DNA of 64,000 bases from Lentzea atacamensis (lineage in GTDB: Bacteria; Actinomycetota; Actinomycetes; Mycobacteriales; Pseudonocardiaceae): assembly GCF_003269295.1 (NCBI RefSeq), contig NZ_QLTT01000002.1, forward strand, positions 186,001 to 250,000, read 5' to 3'. Shown in pieces: positions 1-8,590 of the stretch (position 1 is the first letter of the stretch; each line of letters begins with the position of its first letter). Position numbers and translations under genes: made by a program. Below the pieces are notes generated by a model. The model was not told the origin of the DNA. It saw nothing but the letters and a program-made list of their open reading frames with translations, and ran no database searches.

Positions 1-426
1 ACCGCGACCGTCGGCCAGAACCTCGAACTGGCAACGCTGGCGAACCGCGACGAGAAGCGCCTGCACGACATCGCGGGCAAGCTCCGGATCAAGGGCCGCG
101 TCGAGCAGCCGGTGAAGGAGCTCTCCGGCGGCAACCAGCAGAAGGTCGTCATCGGCAAGTGGCTGCTGGCCGACCCCAAGGTGTTGATCCTCGACGAGCC
201 AACGCGCGGCGTCGACGTCGGCGCCAAGGTCGAGATCTACGAGCTCATCAACCGCATGACCGCGCAGGGCCGGGCCGTGCTGCTCGTGTCCAGCGACCTG
301 CCCGAGGTGATCGGGATGAGTGACCGCGTCGTCGTGATGGCACACGGCCGGGTGGCCGGTGAGCTGCCGAAGGACGCGACCCAAGACCAGGTGATGGCAC
401 TCGCCGTGCAGGAGATCTCCGCATGA
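1..426 (+). CDS. rbsA: Ribose-type ABC transporter ATP-binding protein, C-terminal part
   Basis: This is the C-terminal 141 residues of a sugar ABC ATPase; the 5' end lies outside the window and the frame is open from base 1. The second nucleotide-binding domain is visible. It has a signature motif of the RbsA/MglA/XylG type ([15 protein letters not shown]), a Walker B ([14 protein letters not shown]) and a switch region ([16 protein letters not shown]). The LSGGNQQK signature and the TRGVDVGA sequence are typical of carbohydrate uptake ATPases with two fused ATPase domains. The stop overlaps the start of the permease gene by 4 bases (ATGA), so translation is coupled. The protein powers import through the following permease at the cytoplasmic face. 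Ribose as the substrate is inferred from the downstream ribokinase. Confidence 0.95.
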   Translation, partial: TATVGQNLELATLANRDEKRLHDIAGKLRIKGRVEQPVKELSGGNQQKVVIGKWLLADPKVLILDEPTRGVDVGAKVEIYELINRMTAQGRAVLLVSSDLPEVIGMSDRVVVMAHGRVAGELPKDATQDQVMALAVQEISA

Positions 427-1343
427 CCACGATCAGCAGCAGTCGCCGTACGCCCCAAAAGTTCATCGCTGAGAACGGAGCGTTGGCCGGGCTTTTGCTG
501 CTCGCGCTGGTGATCGCGATCATGCAGCCGACGTTCCTCTCCGCGCAGAACCTGGTCAACGTCGGCGTCCAGGCCGCGGTCATCGCGATCATGGCGTTCG
601 GCATGACGTTCGTGGTCGTCGCCGGTGGCATCGACCTGTCCGTCGGCAGCATCGCCGCACTGGCCGCCATGGTCGGCGCACTCACGGCCGGCCCGGTCGG
701 CCTCGTCGTCGGCGCTCTGTGCGGTCTCGTCAACGGCGCGTTGATCAGCTACGGCAAGCTGCCGCCGTTCATCGCGACGCTGGCCATGCTCAGCGTCGCG
801 CGCGGTCTCACGCTGGTGATCTCCGAAGGTCAGCCGCACGAGACCGACGCCGTGGTGACGTTCCTCGGCTCGAACCTCGCGCCGATGGTGCCGTTGCCGC
901 TGCTGCTGATGCTGCTGTTCTTCGGCATCACCGGCCTGATCCTCACCCGCACGAACCTCGGCCGCCGCATGTACGCGATCGGCGGCAACGAGGAAGCCGC
1001 GAAGCTCAGCGGCATCGACGTGCGCAAGCAGAAGCTCTGGATCTACGCCCTTTCCGGCCTGTTCGCCGCCGCCGCGGGCCTCGTGCTCGCGGGACGGCTC
1101 GGGTCCGCCGGTCCGCAGGCAGCGGCCGGCTACGAGCTCGACGCCATCGCCGCGGTTGTCATCGGTGGTGCGTCGCTGTCCGGTGGCGTTGGCCGCGCCA
1201 CCGGGACGTTGGTCGGCGCACTTGTGCTCGCCGTCCTGCGCAACGGCCTCAACCTGCTGCAAGTGCCGCCGTTCTGGCAGCAGGTCGTCATTGGCGCGGT
1301 GATCGCTCTTGCCGCGTTGCTCGACTCACTTCGCCGTCGCTGA
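423..1343 (+). CDS. rbsC: Ribose-type ABC transporter permease
   Basis: A 306-residue, very hydrophobic protein with about eight to ten membrane segments, the usual size for RbsC-type permeases of the BPD_transp_2 family. Family sequences are visible: [16 protein letters not shown] in an early helix, and the cytoplasmic coupling loop with [12 protein letters not shown], where RbsC proteins contact the ATPase. The ATG start overlaps the rbsA stop. The product should form the inner-membrane channel, working with the ATPase upstream and the lipoprotein binding protein downstream. The 29 bases before rbsB carry GAGGAAG, so one operon transcript is likely. Confidence 0.95.
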   Translation: MTTISSSRRTPQKFIAENGALAGLLLLALVIAIMQPTFLSAQNLVNVGVQAAVIAIMAFGMTFVVVAGGIDLSVGSIAALAAMVGALTAGPVGLVVGALCGLVNGALISYGKLPPFIATLAMLSVARGLTLVISEGQPHETDAVVTFLGSNLAPMVPLPLLLMLLFFGITGLILTRTNLGRRMYAIGGNEEAAKLSGIDVRKQKLWIYALSGLFAAAAGLVLAGRLGSAGPQAAAGYELDAIAAVVIGGASLSGGVGRATGTLVGALVLAVLRNGLNLLQVPPFWQQVVIGAVIALAALLDSLRRR

Positions 1344-1372
1344 GATATCCCGAACACGTGAGGAAGACACCA

Positions 1373-2290
1373 ATGAAGGTGACCCGACGGATCGCGCTGA
1401 CCCTCGGCGCCGCCGCTCTGCTGGCGACCGGGTGCAGCGGTACTGGGGCGTCCGGAGGTAGCGGCATCACGATCGGCCTCGCGGTGTCCACTTTGAACAA
1501 CCCGTTCTTCGTGGAACTGCAGCAGGGTGCGCAGGCGATGGCGGACCAGCTCGGCGCCAAGCTGACCGTGATGGACGCGCAGAACGACGCGACGAACCAG
1601 GTCAACCAGGTGCAGACGCTGGTGACCCAGGGCGTCAAGGCGATCATCCTGAACCCGGTCGACTCCAAGCAGTCCGCGCCGGCCGCCAAGGCCGCCGAGA
1701 TGGCGAACATCCCGCTGATCTCGGTCGACCGCTCGGTCGAGGGCAAGGTCGCCGCCGAGGTCGCCTCGAACAACGTGTCGGGCGGCAGCCTCGCGGCCAT
1801 CGAGCTCGGCCGCGCCACCTCCGGCGAGGTCGCGCACCTGCGGGGCATCTCCGGCGCGTCGGCGTCGCGTGACCGCGGCCAGGGCTTCGAGCAGGGCCTG
1901 AACAGCGGAAACATCAAGGTCGTCGCCACCGCCGTCGCGGACTTCGACCGCGCCAAGGGCCTCAACGAGACCACGAACCTGCTGCAGGGTCACCCGAACA
2001 TCAAGGGCATCTTCGCCGAGAACGACGAGATGGCGCTCGGTGCGATCAAGGCCCTCGGCGCCCGTGCGGGCAAGGACGTCATGGTCGTCGGCTTCGACGG
2101 CACGCCGGACGGCCTGAAGGCGATCCAGGACGGCACGCTCGTCGCGACCATCGCGCAGCAGCCGAAGCAGCTCGGCTCCAAGGCCGTCGAGCAGGCGGTC
2201 AAGGCCGCCAAGGGCGAGCCCGTTCAGCAGGTCGTGGACGTCGAGGTGAAGGTCATCACGAAGCAGAACGTGGCAGAGTTCATCAAGTGA
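1373..2290 (+). CDS. rbsB: Ribose-type substrate-binding lipoprotein
   Basis: A 305-residue periplasmic-binding-protein-like lipoprotein. The chosen ATG follows GAGGAAG and gives an N-terminus with two arginines, a hydrophobic stretch and a lipobox ending at Cys21 (LLATGC). The mature part has the type I sugar-binding fold signatures: VSTLNNPFFVELQQGAQ at the first strand, LNPVDSK, SVDRSVEGK, FAENDEMALGAIKAL and VVGFDGTPDGLKAI. These are the usual landmarks of RbsB-like proteins. It should be anchored outside the membrane and deliver a pentose or similar sugar to the rbsC permease. The frame is open further upstream, but that extension runs through rbsC and is not coding. Confidence 0.95.
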   Translation: MKVTRRIALTLGAAALLATGCSGTGASGGSGITIGLAVSTLNNPFFVELQQGAQAMADQLGAKLTVMDAQNDATNQVNQVQTLVTQGVKAIILNPVDSKQSAPAAKAAEMANIPLISVDRSVEGKVAAEVASNNVSGGSLAAIELGRATSGEVAHLRGISGASASRDRGQGFEQGLNSGNIKVVATAVADFDRAKGLNETTNLLQGHPNIKGIFAENDEMALGAIKALGARAGKDVMVVGFDGTPDGLKAIQDGTLVATIAQQPKQLGSKAVEQAVKAAKGEPVQQVVDVEVKVITKQNVAEFIK

Positions 2291-3165
2291 CGAATCCTCT
2301 GCTTGTCCTCGGGTCCGCCAACGCCGACCTCGTGGTCGAGGTCGGCAGGCGGCCCGCCGGCGGTGAGACCGTGCTCGGCGGCGACACCGTCGTGCTGCCC
2401 GGCGGCAAAGGCGCGAACACCGCCGTTGCCGCCGCTCGCGTCGGTGCTTCCGTCGCACTGATCGGTGCTGTCGGTGGCGACGGGTACGGCTCGCTGCTGC
2501 GTGAGTCGCTGGAGTCGTCCGGTGTCGACACGAAACTGGTGAAGACCTCCGCGCGGCCGACCGGCATCGCCTACATCACCGTGACGCCGGACGGTGAGAA
2601 CTCCATCGTCGTCTCGCCCGGTGCCAACGCCGACGTCTCATCGTCCGATGTGGACGCCGTGTCGTTCGACGGTGCGCAGGTTCTGACGTGCTCGCTGGAA
2701 GTGCCGCTGGAGACGGTGGTCCACGCGATCGGCGTGGCCTCGAAGGCCGGTGTGCGGACCGTGCTGAACCTGTCGCCGGTCGCCGAGCTGCCCGCGGAGA
2801 CGTTGCGGCAGCTCACCGTGCTGATCGTGAACGAGCACGAGGCCGCGCAGCTCGCCCCCGGCTTCGACGGCCTGCTGCAGCTCGGCCCGAAGTCCGCGGT
2901 CGTCACGCTCGGCGCGCGCGGTGCCGCCGTGGTGACAGAGGAAGGCATCACCGAAGTGCCGTCGATCGAGGTCGCCGAGGTCGTGGACACGACCGGCGCC
3001 GGTGACGCGTTCGCGGGTGCGCTGTCCGCCCGGCTCGCTGAGGGCGACACGCTCGTCGACGCCGCGAAGTACGCCGCGAAGGTCGCCGCCCTGTCCGTCA
3101 CGAAGGCCGGTGCGCAGCCGTCCTATCCGACGGCCGCCGAGGTCAGCTCGCCAGCGGTGGGATGA
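2287..3165 (+). CDS. rbsK: Ribokinase (PfkB family)
   Basis: A 292-residue PfkB-family sugar kinase that phosphorylates the imported sugar, presumably ribose to ribose 5-phosphate. The N-terminal GSANADLV and the GGKGANTAVAAARVG segment form PfkB signature 1. The DTTGAGDAFAGAL segment is signature 2, with the GAGD anion hole and the catalytic Asp. The GTG start overlaps the rbsB stop (GTGA). The last 23 bases overlap the 3' end of the convergent lipoprotein gene. Placement last in the operon is the usual rbs order. The rbs repressor is not in the window and may lie upstream of base 1. Confidence 0.95.
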   Translation: MTNPLLVLGSANADLVVEVGRRPAGGETVLGGDTVVLPGGKGANTAVAAARVGASVALIGAVGGDGYGSLLRESLESSGVDTKLVKTSARPTGIAYITVTPDGENSIVVSPGANADVSSSDVDAVSFDGAQVLTCSLEVPLETVVHAIGVASKAGVRTVLNLSPVAELPAETLRQLTVLIVNEHEAAQLAPGFDGLLQLGPKSAVVTLGARGAAVVTEEGITEVPSIEVAEVVDTTGAGDAFAGALSARLAEGDTLVDAAKYAAKVAALSVTKAGAQPSYPTAAEVSSPAVG

Positions 3166-3820
3166 CCTTCACCGGCTCACCCGATCCGGTGAAGTCGAAG
3201 ACGGCGAGCTCCTCCTGGTTGCCCAGCTTGGCTTCCAGCCGGCGGAGCTTGCCGTCCGCGTCGAGCCAGTAGTGCAGCCGTGCGTCCGCCGCGTTCTTCT
3301 GCTTCGGTCCCTCGAAGACGTCCACGGCCGTGTCGCCGATCTTGTCCGATCGCAGCCAGCGCGCCGAGCTCTGCAGCAGCAGCTGGGCGTTCTCCGGCCG
3401 GTCTGAGCCGAGGTTCACCAGCAGCCTGAGCGCGCCGTCCAGTTCGGAGCCGCGTTCCCGCAGTTCTCTCACCTGCCAGTCGATCGCCGGCACCGGGTCG
3501 ACCGGCTTGGTGGACGGCGTCGTCCCGAACGCCATGCGGCCGAGGTTCCACTGCACCAGGCCCTTGGAGAACTCGTCGTCGCGGCCGTCCGTGCGCATGC
3601 CCGCGTAGCCGAGGTGGTTCACGAAGTCGACCCGGCCGTCCAGCACGAGCTTTCCGCCGGGCGACGGGACGGACGCGGTGAACGTGCTGACGCCGGTCGT
3701 GTAGTTGGAGAACCGGACCAGTGCCAGGCGTTCCGCCTCCGGGATCGAGAGCGGCCGCGGGTGCGGCGCCGTGCTGCAGGCGGTCATCAGGAGCGCGAGG
3801 GCGAGGACGGTCTTCTTCAC
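3143..3820 (-). CDS. Small lipoprotein of unknown function
   Basis: A 225-residue predicted lipoprotein. MKKTVLALALLMTAC is a short signal peptide with the lipidated Cys at 15. The mature part is soluble and rich in beta-like segments (KLVLDGRVDFVNHLGYAGMR; KLRRLEAKLGNQEELAVFDF). Its layout recalls LppX/LprG-type lipid-binding lipoproteins, which I cannot confirm by eye. It starts inside the stop of the beta-helix lipoprotein gene upstream (ATGA overlap), so the two are translated together and probably act together at the cell surface. The 3' end overlaps rbsK head to tail on opposite strands, with no terminator hairpin between them. Function unknown. Confidence 0.75.
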   Translation of the reverse strand: MKKTVLALALLMTACSTAPHPRPLSIPEAERLALVRFSNYTTGVSTFTASVPSPGGKLVLDGRVDFVNHLGYAGMRTDGRDDEFSKGLVQWNLGRMAFGTTPSTKPVDPVPAIDWQVRELRERGSELDGALRLLVNLGSDRPENAQLLLQSSARWLRSDKIGDTAVDVFEGPKQKNAADARLHYWLDADGKLRRLEAKLGNQEELAVFDFTGSGEPVKVIPPLAS

Positions 3821-5031
3821 GACCGCACCGTCGCCCGGTCGACGAACAGGTCCTCGGTCGGCACGCCGTACTTCTCGACGTTCGGTGCCTTGTCCGGCAA
3901 CGGGCCGCTAGGCATGTCCGGCTGGTTCGGCGGCGCGGCGACTTGGTTGAACGGGATTCCGCGCGGCGCGGCGGGTTTCGGCAACGGGGCGCCGACACCG
4001 CCGTAGCAGTGGCCGTCGTCGAAGCAGTTGTTCCTGCCGGGCGCCCGTTGCGTGGCCACGTACAGCACGTCCTGGCCGTTGCGGGTCAGCACGTTGTCGT
4101 CGAACCGGTTGTCCAGCGGCGCCAGGTCCTCACTGGACCCGATCGCGACACCGGTCCCGGGGTTGCCGGTGATCAGGTTGCGGGACACCAGGTTCTTCGT
4201 GCCGCCCGCGATGCCCATGCCGAGCCCGAACGCGCCGTCGGCCTGCGCGGGTGAGAGCGCCTCGGCGTTCTCCGACACGAGGTTGCCGACGAACGTGGCG
4301 TCCTCCTGGGGCACGAACGCCTCCTGGTAGTCGGAGTTCGAGGTCATGCCGACGCGGTTGCCGCTGAACCTGTTGCCCAGCACGTACATCTGGCCGGACG
4401 CGTTCGTGCCCTCGTAACCGACGGCGTTGCGCTCGGCCACGTTGTCGCGCACGACGATGTCGCACGGCTTGCACTGCCCGACGTAGAAGCCGGAGTCGGC
4501 GCTGCCGCTCGCGTAGCTCTGCTCGATCACGCCGTGCTGGGCGTCGAACGCGTAGATGCCGTACAGCGCGTTGTTGCTGGCCGTCACGTACGAGACGCGG
4601 AAGCCCTGCAGCGGCGGGAACTTCTGCGTGTCCAGCTTGGTGTAGCCGTTGCTGCCGCGGCCCATCCCGCCGTTCTCACTCAATCCGGTGATGAGAACGC
4701 CGTTCAGCGTGTGGTTGCGGACCGTCAGGTTCTGCACCGAGACGTCCGGTGCGGTGACCACGATCCCGTTGGCGCGCTTGACCTCCCCGTCGATGATCAC
4801 GCTGCTGCGCTGGGTTCCCCTGATCGTGAGGCCCTTGGTTCTGACCTGCACGGACTCCTTGTAGACGCCGGGTGCGACGACGATGGTGGCGCCTTCCTGT
4901 GCTGCGTCCACCGCAGCCTGGATGGTGTTCAGCTGCGCCGGGACGTTGATCTCGGGGCCGAGCTTCGGTTGCGCCGCCGGTGAGCACCCGGCGACCAGGA
5001 GCAGTGCAACAAACGTGTACGGAGCGCGCAC
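3817..5031 (-). CDS. Right-handed parallel beta-helix (NosD-like) lipoprotein
   Basis: A 404-residue surface lipoprotein with the lipobox LVAGC (Cys16). Residues 30-350 form a parallel beta-helix. The entry motif is NTIQAAVDAAQEGATIVVAPGVYKESV, quoted here only in outline as TIQAAVDAA and VAPGVYKESV. It is followed by rungs such as GIVVTAPDVSVQNLTVRNH, VIEQSYASGSADSGFYVG and FSGNRVGMTSNSDYQ. This is the NosD/CASH arrangement found in pectate-lyase-like and mannuronan-epimerase-like proteins. No catalytic signature is recognisable, so carbohydrate binding or processing is only a guess. The gene is divergent from the DyP peroxidase gene with 47 bases between the starts. Confidence 0.85.
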   Translation of the reverse strand: MRAPYTFVALLLVAGCSPAAQPKLGPEINVPAQLNTIQAAVDAAQEGATIVVAPGVYKESVQVRTKGLTIRGTQRSSVIIDGEVKRANGIVVTAPDVSVQNLTVRNHTLNGVLITGLSENGGMGRGSNGYTKLDTQKFPPLQGFRVSYVTASNNALYGIYAFDAQHGVIEQSYASGSADSGFYVGQCKPCDIVVRDNVAERNAVGYEGTNASGQMYVLGNRFSGNRVGMTSNSDYQEAFVPQEDATFVGNLVSENAEALSPAQADGAFGLGMGIAGGTKNLVSRNLITGNPGTGVAIGSSEDLAPLDNRFDDNVLTRNGQDVLYVATQRAPGRNNCFDDGHCYGGVGAPLPKPAAPRGIPFNQVAAPPNQPDMPSGPLPDKAPNVEKYGVPTEDLFVDRATVRS

Positions 5032-5078
5032 AGCCGGTCACCGTACTGCGCCGTTCAGCCTAGTGCCACACTGGCCCT

Positions 5079-5924
5079 GTGGGTCAACTATCGCGCCGCC
5101 GTCTGCTGTACGGTGCTGCTGCTATTGGACTACTGGGTGGCTGTGGCACGCCCGAACGACAGCCAGGTGTCGTCACGCCGCAGCAGATGCACGCCGACAT
5201 CTCCGTGTGGGACGCGCACACACTGCCGTCTGTGCAGGTCAGCTCGTCGGTCACGGTGACGTGGGGGCACGGGATCGACGGGCTGCCGGAGTTCCCCGGT
5301 GACGCGGTCCGGCCGCAGGACCTGGGCGGGAAGCTGTTCCTGCAGATCTGCGGGGACGACGCCGGCGCTGTGCGGGACGCGGCCGCCCGGCTGCGGCCGG
5401 AGGGTCGGTTGCGCTGGCGTGAGCAGGGGTTCTGCAACTCCGACCGCACCAACGTGCTGGGGTTCAGGGACGGCATCGTCGTGCCGAAGACCCCGGCGGA
5501 GTTCGAGCAGGAGGTCTGGCGGCCGGACGGGTCGACCATCGCGGTCGTGCGCCGGATCAAGCTCGACGTCGCCGGGTTCGCCGCTCTGCCGGTGGGTGAG
5601 CAGGAGCGGATCTTCGGGCGGCGGAAGCGCGACGCGGTGCCGTTGTCCGGCGGCGACGAGGTCGATTTGTCGGCAAAGACCCCCGACGGCGAGTACGTCA
5701 TCCCGGCCGACGCGCACGTCCGGCGGGCACACCCGTTGACGGCGGGTGCGGGCCTGATGCTGCGGCGCTCCTACAACTACGCCGAGGGTCTGCTCTTCAT
5801 CTCCTACCAGCGCGAGCTGAAGACGTTTGTGAACACGATGTATCGGATGACCGAGGGCGACGCACTTTTGCGTTACGCCACGACGACCAGCTCAGCCGCT
5901 TTCCGCATCCCGCCCTTGAATTAG
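5079..5924 (+). CDS. Tat-exported DyP-type heme peroxidase (lipoprotein)
   Basis: A 281-residue dye-decolourising-type peroxidase. The N-terminus SRRRLLYGAAAIGLLGGC joins a twin-arginine motif to a lipobox, so it should cross the membrane folded with heme and be lipid-anchored outside. The distal GxxDG motif is GFRDGI. The proximal heme His lies in DAHVRRAHP, and the conserved Arg is in LMLRRSYNY, so the active-site Asp-Arg-His set is present. At about 260 mature residues it is shorter than EfeB-type enzymes of roughly 400. The first ferredoxin-like half seems trimmed. No efeU or efeO iron-uptake genes and no encapsulin gene lie nearby. Substrate unknown. Confidence 0.9.
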   Translation: MGQLSRRRLLYGAAAIGLLGGCGTPERQPGVVTPQQMHADISVWDAHTLPSVQVSSSVTVTWGHGIDGLPEFPGDAVRPQDLGGKLFLQICGDDAGAVRDAAARLRPEGRLRWREQGFCNSDRTNVLGFRDGIVVPKTPAEFEQEVWRPDGSTIAVVRRIKLDVAGFAALPVGEQERIFGRRKRDAVPLSGGDEVDLSAKTPDGEYVIPADAHVRRAHPLTAGAGLMLRRSYNYAEGLLFISYQRELKTFVNTMYRMTEGDALLRYATTTSSAAFRIPPLN

Positions 5925-5960
5925 TCACACTGAGCTGTCGTCGGTTCCCGGTGGAAGGGT

Positions 5961-5974
5961 ATGGTCTAGACCAT
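5961..5974. promoter_or_regulatory. DasR-type operator (dre site) overlapping the ptsI start
   Basis: ATGGTCTAGACCAT is a perfect 14-bp palindrome containing the 12-bp core TGGTCTAGACCA of the dre consensus for the GntR/HutC regulator DasR. Its last two bases are the first two bases of the ptsI ATG. TATGGT at 5960-5965 fits an actinobacterial -10 with the transcript starting at or next to the ATG. There is no good Shine-Dalgarno sequence, so a leaderless ptsI mRNA is likely and the operator would cover the -10 element. In Streptomyces DasR represses pts genes until amino-sugar phosphates accumulate. Confidence 0.85.
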
Positions 5975-7604
5975 GTCGAGCGCGCGGCTGAGCGGTGTCG
6001 GTGTCAGCAGCGGCCGGGCTTCCGGCCCAGTGGTCAGGGTCGCCGAGACCCTGCCAGAACCTCCGCTGGGTCCGCGACCTGCGGATACGAAGGAAGAGGC
6101 GTCCCGCATCCGCCCGGCGACCGAGGTCGTGGCGCAGCGCCTGATGGAGCGCGCGAAGACCGTCGAGGGCGAGGCCCGCGCCGTGCTGGAAACGACGGCG
6201 GCGATGGCGGGCGACCCGTCCCTGATCAAGTCCGCCGAGAAGCTCGTCGTCGAGGAGTCGCTGCCGGCGGCCCGCGCGGTGCACCAGGCCGCGCAGAAGT
6301 TCGTCACGGCCCTGCAGGCGGCCGGCGGCTACATGGCCGAACGCGCCCGCGACGTCCAGGACGTCCGCGACCGGGTGGTCGCCGAGCTCCTGGGCCTGCC
6401 CGCACCCGGCGTCCCCGACCTCGTGGCGCCGTCGGTGCTCGTGGCGCGCGACCTCGCGCCGGCCGACACGGCGGGCCTCGACCCGTCGAAGGTCCTCGCG
6501 CTGGTCACCGAGGAGGGTGGCCCCACCTCGCACACCGCGATCCTGGCTCGTTCGCTGGGCATCCCGGCTGTCGTCGCGTGCCGTGGCGTGCTCGCTCTGG
6601 AGGTCCCCGCTCTGGAGGTCGACGGCGACACCGGTCAGGTCCGCGAGTCGGACGGCAAGGTCCGAGCCGCGGGTACGGGCAGGAAGGCCTCGTGGAACGG
6701 CGTGGGTGTGCTGAAGGACGGTCACCGCGTGAAGGTCCTCGGCAACGTGGGTTCTCCCGCGGACGCCGCCGCTGCAGCCGCCGCCGGAGCAGAGGGTGTG
6801 GGCCTCTTCCGCACCGAGTTCTGCTTCCTCGACGCCGCGGAGGAGCCGACCGTTGCTGAGCAGACTGCTGCATATGAGGCTGTGCTGGCGCCGTTCAAGG
6901 GCAAGCCGGTTGTGGTGCGCACCCTCGACGCGGGTGCGGACAAGCCGCTGGCGTTTCTGAGCCCGGACCCCGAGCCCAACCCGGCGCTGGGCGTCCGCGG
7001 CCTGCGTGTCGCCTTCGACCGTCCGGACGTGCTGGACCGCCAGCTCGAAGCCATCGCCGCCGCGGCCGCGTCGTCCGGCGCCGAGGTCTCGGTCATGGCC
7101 CCGATGGTCGCCACCGCCGCCGAGGCCTCGTGGTTCGTCGCGCGTGCCCGTCAGGCGGGGATCCAGCGGGCCGGCGTGATGGTCGAGGTACCGTCCGCCG
7201 CCCTGTCGGCGCGGGAGATCCTGCAGGTCGTCGACTTCATTTCCATCGGCACCAACGACCTGGCCCAGTACGTCTTCGCCGCCGACCGCCAGCTCGGTGG
7301 TGTGGCAGCGCTGAACGACCCGTGGCAGCCGGCGTTGCTGCGCCTGATCGCGCAGGTCGGTGAGGCGGCCACGGCCGCGGGCAAGCCGATCGGCGTGTGC
7401 GGTGAGGCCGCGGCAGACCCGTTGCTCGCGTGCGTGTTGATCGGCATGGGCGTGACATCGCTGTCGATGAACCACACGGCGCTGGCCGACGTCGGCGCCA
7501 AGCTCGCCACCTCGAGCATGGACATCTGCCAGCTCGCCGCCCGTGGGGCGCTGGCTGCGGGCGACCCGGCGACGGCGAAGCTCGCGGCACGCGCACCGCA
7601 CTAA
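5973..7604 (+). CDS. ptsI: PTS enzyme I (phosphoenolpyruvate-protein phosphotransferase)
   Basis: A 543-residue enzyme I, close to the family norm of about 550-570. It transfers phosphate from PEP to HPr at the head of the sugar phosphotransferase system, in the cytoplasm. The phospho-accepting histidine is His187 in GGPTSHTAILARSLGIPAVV. The PEP-binding barrel shows GVGLFRTEFCFLDAAEEPT, the SIGTNDLAQYVFAADR segment and the late Cys loop GVCGEAAAD. The start ATG sits in the DasR-type operator. No ptsH or enzyme II gene is within reach, so ptsI is a lone gene here, as in Streptomyces. The following kinase gene begins 10 bases after the stop and may be co-transcribed. Confidence 0.95.
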   Translation: MSSARLSGVGVSSGRASGPVVRVAETLPEPPLGPRPADTKEEASRIRPATEVVAQRLMERAKTVEGEARAVLETTAAMAGDPSLIKSAEKLVVEESLPAARAVHQAAQKFVTALQAAGGYMAERARDVQDVRDRVVAELLGLPAPGVPDLVAPSVLVARDLAPADTAGLDPSKVLALVTEEGGPTSHTAILARSLGIPAVVACRGVLALEVPALEVDGDTGQVRESDGKVRAAGTGRKASWNGVGVLKDGHRVKVLGNVGSPADAAAAAAAGAEGVGLFRTEFCFLDAAEEPTVAEQTAAYEAVLAPFKGKPVVVRTLDAGADKPLAFLSPDPEPNPALGVRGLRVAFDRPDVLDRQLEAIAAAAASSGAEVSVMAPMVATAAEASWFVARARQAGIQRAGVMVEVPSAALSAREILQVVDFISIGTNDLAQYVFAADRQLGGVAALNDPWQPALLRLIAQVGEAATAAGKPIGVCGEAAADPLLACVLIGMGVTSLSMNHTALADVGAKLATSSMDICQLAARGALAAGDPATAKLAARAPH

Positions 7605-7614
7605 CCTGGGGCTG

Positions 7615-8583
7615 GTGCAGAGCCAGACCAAGCGCCGCCTGTCTCCGGAAGAACTCGACGCCCTGATGTCCGGCTCTGCCGGCATCGGGTGCCGGGTGGA
7701 AGCCGAGCTGACCGACGGCTGGTTCAACACGGCCTACCGCGTCCGGCTGGACGACGGCCGGGCCGCCGTCGTCAAGCTCGCACCACCGGCCGAGGTCCCG
7801 GTTCTGCGGTACGAGCGCGGCATCATGGCGACGGAGGCCATGGTCTACCGGCGGCTCGCGACCCTGCCGGGCGTACCGGCACCCGAACTCCTCCACGCGG
7901 GCAAGGACTTCCTCGCCGTCTCCGTCCTCGAGGGCACCACGTGGGACAAGGCGGGCGACCTGCCGGAGGCCCCCCAGCGGGCGTTGCGGCGCGAACTCGG
8001 CGCGATCACCGCGCGTCTGCACACCCTGACCTCGGAGGACGGGCGGTTCGGCTACCCGGCCGAGGAGGCGGCGCTGTCCTCTCCGGACTGGCGGACGGCC
8101 TTCACCGCCATGGTGGACGCGCTGCTGGAAGACGCCGCACGATGGCAGTCCGAACTGGGCGTGACACCCGGTGAGATCCGGACCCTGGTCGCCGACGGCG
8201 GTTACGCCCTCGACGAGGTCACCAAGCCCGCCCTGATCCACTTCGACCTCTGGCCGGGCAACATCTTCATCGACGGGTCCCGCATCGTCGGGCTCATCGA
8301 CCACGAGCGGGCGTTCTGGGGTGACCCGGCGGCCGAACTGGTCTCGCTGGTGTTCGGCGGCGACACCGGCCCGGACAGCGACCTGGTCCGCGGCTACACC
8401 GAAGCCGGCGGCGTTCTCGACTTCACGCCCGCCTTCCAGCACCGCCTGGCCCTGTACCAGCTCTACCTGAGCCTGCTGCTCATCATCGAGTTCGGGCCCC
8501 GCGGCTACGACAACGCGGAACACCTCGCGTTCTGCCGCAGCTATCTCGCCGACAACCTCGCCCGGTTACGGGCGCTGCGGTAG
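7615..8583 (+). CDS. APH-family phosphotransferase
   Basis: A 322-residue small-molecule kinase of the aminoglycoside phosphotransferase fold (PF01636). The nucleotide-binding lobe has TDGWFNTAYRVRLDDGRAAV and VVKLAP with the ATP-binding Lys. The catalytic loop is HFDLWPGNIFID (the HxD....N motif), followed by the metal-binding Asp in GLIDHERAFWGDPAAEL. GTG at 7615 was chosen because it lies just after the ptsI stop; upstream in-frame codons run through ptsI. The substrate is unknown. The family includes aminoglycoside, fructosamine and other metabolite kinases, and its place behind ptsI hints at sugar metabolism rather than resistance. Confidence 0.85.
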   Translation: MQSQTKRRLSPEELDALMSGSAGIGCRVEAELTDGWFNTAYRVRLDDGRAAVVKLAPPAEVPVLRYERGIMATEAMVYRRLATLPGVPAPELLHAGKDFLAVSVLEGTTWDKAGDLPEAPQRALRRELGAITARLHTLTSEDGRFGYPAEEAALSSPDWRTAFTAMVDALLEDAARWQSELGVTPGEIRTLVADGGYALDEVTKPALIHFDLWPGNIFIDGSRIVGLIDHERAFWGDPAAELVSLVFGGDTGPDSDLVRGYTEAGGVLDFTPAFQHRLALYQLYLSLLLIIEFGPRGYDNAEHLAFCRSYLADNLARLRALR

Positions 8584-8590
8584 GCGTTGT

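Noticed and set aside
5056-5070. A third CTAGTGCC element
   Set aside because: CTAGTGCC occurs at 5059, but no matching GGCACTAG lies within 150 bases; a single 8-mer is expected by chance.
7615-8583. Aminoglycoside resistance gene
   Set aside because: The APH fold covers many metabolite kinases. The position behind ptsI and the lack of resistance-type context do not support a resistance role.
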